From: Tetrastigma voinierianum
Taxonomy: Eukaryota > Streptophyta > Magnoliopsida > Vitales > Vitaceae
Assembly: GCA_016808115.1 (NCBI GenBank)
Contig: JAEQBH010002845.1
Span: 1 to 64,000 of the forward strand
DNA: 64,000 nt
Reading direction: 5' to 3'
Under the pieces are notes generated by a model. It did not search any database. It saw only the letters and a list, made by a program, of their open reading frames with translations, and was not told where the DNA came from. Below, piece by piece: positions 60,985 through 64,000 of the stretch. Position 1 is the first letter of the stretch. Each line of letters starts with the position of its first letter. Made by a program: the position numbers and the translations under genes.

Positions 60985-61909
60985 GGTGAGCCATCCCTTC
61001 AAGTGCACCACATGGATTTTCCAAGTGTCACTCTCTTGAAATGTAAATGTGGCATCACTGGTCTGGCCGTGTGTCGTCAGCCAGCATACTGCGCCAGCGT
61101 GAAATCTCATTATCTGAAGTCGCCAAAAATTCAACAAGGTAGCTAGATTTCGCGAGGCAGTTTATGATTAGAAGTCCTCTTTGTCTCATCAGGATCTAGA
61201 AAATTTCAGGTTTAGCACAGTACCATTTATTAAAATTACCGTTTTGCCATTTTCGAAAAATGGAAATTTTCTCGGGTTTACAAGCGCTATAGTTACCCGC
61301 AGATCGGCCATCGGCTGCTGCGTAAGTCATTAACCTTGCCGACATCATCGCTGATGTTGCTGAAATTGCAACTATTGGTGACGATAACACTGCTCGTCCA
61401 ACAAAAAATCGAAGCTCTAAGATCGTTCATTGGTGCCCCTGCTCTTCGTCTCCTCTCTCCATTTGTGTCTTCAAAGAATTGATTGTTGTCGTTGTCAGAG
61501 AAGACCATCCAGTCGTTGTTGGTAAAATTGCGATTCACGTGGTTCATGTTCTGCGAATCCATGACGATGTTGAATTATTATCGACAATCGCAGCTGTAGT
61601 GGCGTTCCTGGCAACCGTGTTCTAGTGATGTCTTCCTTTGAAGTTGCTGCTCATCCGTTGAATCTTGTTGACACTATAAGAGAAGAAGTTCTTGAAAGCG
61701 ATAATTGCTAAAAAGTGAAACTTTTATGATTTCCTTGATGATGAATTTTTTGATTGGGATTTCTTCTTGAAGACACATGTTTTGTATGATTTTCAAGCTT
61801 TCTTAGCTTTCTTCGATGCCTAAAATTGAAAATTTTCCTTGATGTTTGTTCGAAACTTTTCCTGAATGTAGATTTTTCAAATATTCATCTTGAATGCATT
61901 CTTGAATAA
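60985..61909. other. Unassigned flank right of the Athila-like element
   Basis: No recognised gene. A minus-strand open frame (61562-61293, starting MDSQNMNHVNRNFTNND) has no family match by eye. The stretch 61185-61265 (AGGATCTAGAAAATTTCAGG ... TTTTGCCATTTTCG) resembles 50735-50800 and may be LTR-derived. Confidence 0.4.
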
Positions 61910-61915
61910 TTCTTT

Positions 61916-62755
61916 GAAGCTTTCAACTTATTTCGAATGTTTCTCGGGGTGTAGAATTTGAACATAATCATAAGTACACCCTTAGAAAAAAAATCATTGA
62001 AGCTTTTCGGCTTATTACGAAAGTTTTCTTATATGCAAACTCTAACAGAGTCAAGAATAAACATTCAAAAAAAATTATTGGAAGCTGTTTGACTGTTTCA
62101 AACCTTTTTCGGGGTGTATAATTTGGAAATAAACATGAGCACACCCTTATAATTTTTTTTGGAAATTGTTCGGCTTATTACGAAAATTTTATGAGGTGCA
62201 TACTCTACAAATGGTCATGAATACACATTTGAAAAAATTATTTGAAGTTGTTCGGCAGTTTTTAACCTTTTTTGGGGTGTATATTTTAAAAATAATCATA
62301 AGTACACCCTTAGAAAAAAATTTCTAAAGCTGTTCGGCTTCTTTTAAAATTTTTCTTATGTGCGTACTCTAAAAAGAGTGATGAGTACCTTTGAAAAAAA
62401 ATTATTTGAAGTTGTTTGGTTGTTTCAAACATTTTCTAGGCTGTATAACGAAAATAAACAGGCATATATGAAAAATTGAAGTTGCTTGACATTGCGAAAT
62501 TTTCTTAGGTGTATGACTACGAAAAGAGTCGTCACCCTTTGAAAAAAAATTATTTAAAGTCATTTTGTTGTTTCAAACCTTTTCTAGGAATTGTATATTT
62601 TTTAAATAATTATGAGTACACCCTTAGAAAAATTTCTTTGAAGCTATTTGACGTTCGAAATTTTTCTTAGGTGTGAACTCGAAAACATTCATGAATACAC
62701 CTTCAAAAAATTTCTTTGAAGTTGTTTGGCTATTTCGAAAATTTTCTTGATTGCA
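61916..62755 (+). repeat. Tandem array of alternating ~82-base monomers (165-base dimers)
   Basis: About ten monomers in a row, each starting near GAAGYTGTTYGGCT and ending in an A-run then TTATTTGAAG-like sequence. Two variants alternate. One reads TTACGAAAATTTTCTTATGTG...ACTCTA...GAGTCATGA. The other reads TTTCAAACCTTTTTCGGGGTGTATAAT...AAATAAACATGAGTACACCC. Later units are shortened. The alternation makes a higher-order dimer of ~165 bases. Confidence 0.82.
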
Positions 62756-64000
62756 TATTGAATTGTTTTTACCAACCTTGGGTTTAGTGACTTTTCACTT
62801 GAAGTTGAGTTTTTCTTTGGCAGATTGTAGGTCGTGCAATACTAAAGAATTTCAATTTGTCTACCGATGGAAACAGCTTAAATGTAGCTTTTTGCCATAT
62901 AGATTTTTACCATGTTAAACATTTCTCGGCTTTGCAGCCTGAGATTTAGACTATATCTAAGCGCTTAACTTTGTGAATTTGTTTTTTTAGGGAGCTTTTT
63001 GTCTTGGTTCAATGGCTATTTCAGGTTCATCTTATCTTGTGATAAATATGTGTATTTCTTTTTAATCCCAAAATTGTTTTTGTGCTCATGATCTGTGATG
63101 TGAATGATTGTCTAGGCTCATATAATTTTCCAGCCCTTACTAGATGAAACATTGACTACCATTTTTGATGGAAGGAGGAAAATTGGAATATATTTATTGA
63201 GATGTTGTTGGAGACTCATTAAGCACTACATTGTACATGCACACTTACAACCATGGCATTATATTAGTGGATCAAGGTGGCACTAGGCCTACCTTTTGAT
63301 GTGTATTAATGTTTGTGGAATGATGTTGTAACTCTATTTTTGATTAAAGGTCCTAGAATCTACTTTCTTTGAGAATATATATTGTGTATATCATGTACAG
63401 ATACAACATTTAAGAAATATGAAAAATCGTGGCTACAAAGCCTACTGATATATTGAGCGGGTATGTTGGACAAATTGATATATTTGAAACAATGGCTTAA
63501 AAACCTATTGGATATATGTTTATCAAAACATATACAGTATTGCCATACTAGAGAAACTTTAATGTTTGAAGCAAGTGGCTAAAACCTACTTTTCTCGAAC
63601 ATAAGATATAACAAAATATTATGTTAGAGAACTTGAATGCTTGAGAAACAATGACTAAAAATAAGTATGTTTTACTTAGTTTTTTATTGTTTTTATGTTA
63701 AATAAGTTTCCCAATACTACAAATGTTCATATTTACGCAGTTAGGTTAACCATTTAGCGAATTATCGAAGTGGAGTGAAAAAAAAGGAAAATCAACAAAC
63801 ATTGTTGCAACATGATACTGATAACTATTGTATTTTGAAATTTTCAGCTATAATATGAGCTCAAATGGAATCAAGCTTTATATGGATGGATTACACTTGA
63901 AACTTTCCAAGAGACCCGAGGATTTGTTTGAATCGGAGTTTAGATGAAAAAATTATGGCCTCGGGAAGTTGGGAGTTAGGCCTGGCCTGAAAGGTAGGCC
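62756..64000. other. Unassigned AT-rich DNA to the window end
   Basis: No coding domain seen. Between 63430 and 63660 a short phrase, GGCTAAAACCTAC with variants, recurs four times about 65-80 bases apart, usually preceded by TGTTTGAA-like sequence. At 63930-63960 AATCGGAGTTTAGATGAAAA then TTATGGCC resembles a block in the LTRs at 39.9 and 49.7 kb, so another LTR may continue beyond the window. Confidence 0.4.

Noticed and set aside
61293..61562. 89-codon minus-strand ORF (MDSQNMNHVNRNF...)
   Set aside because: No family resemblance, no splice or promoter context, and it lies in repeat-flanking DNA; left as unassigned.

Overview
This window is nuclear DNA from a flowering plant, most likely a eudicot. 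The evidence is AT-rich intergenic sequence, multi-intron genes with plant-type splice sites, four recognisable plant protein families, and retrotransposons of plant clades (Ty1/copia, an Athila-like Ty3/gypsy element, a zf-RVT LINE, a tRNA-derived SINE). The species cannot be named from sequence alone. Nothing prokaryotic, no CRISPR array and no rRNA gene was seen.

Layout. 1-7.7 kb is AT-rich intergenic DNA with one weak copia fragment. 7.75-8.24 kb is a frameshifted PADRE/DUF4228 gene (+). 8.2-13.0 kb is intergenic, with a G-quadruplex motif, a tandem E2F-like/TATA arrangement and dispersed direct repeats. 13.26-18.16 kb is a NEMP/PNET2-type nuclear-envelope membrane protein gene (DUF2215, +) with a SINE in an intron. 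18.76-19.53 kb is a small CYSTM gene (+) encoding a proline/tyrosine-rich protein with a cysteine-rich tail. 20.98-30.75 kb (-) is CCT7, the eta subunit of the cytosolic chaperonin TRiC/CCT, in 14 exons; intron 13 carries a 5'-truncated LINE with its target-site duplication. 30.96-32.68 kb is AT-rich spacer.

The right half, 32.7-61 kb, is a nested retrotransposon cluster. A copia element (candidate 5' LTR, gag with zinc knuckle, protease, start of integrase) has been split by a solo LTR at 34.07-35.99 kb, another at 37.05-40.90 kb, and a minus-strand LTR plus primer-binding site at 41.7-43.6 kb. It is followed by an Athila-like gypsy element of about 17 kb (43.98-60.98 kb, +) with both LTRs, PBS, polypurine tract and decayed gag, protease, RT/RNase H and integrase. 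Another probable solo LTR (47.84-50.21 kb) sits inside it. The last 3 kb holds an array of alternating 82-bp repeats and otherwise unassigned DNA.

The host genes are unrelated housekeeping or stress-type genes; nothing suggests a joint pathway. All four carry small indels relative to their families, some in homopolymers. This points to base-level assembly error, or to a decaying duplicated segment, rather than four independent pseudogenes. No clearly new biological system was found. The most unusual signals are CpG-rich palindromic GTCGCGAC clusters inside the Athila-like element, the alternating repeat array at 61.9-62.8 kb, and a tandem duplication across an intron/exon junction of CCT7.
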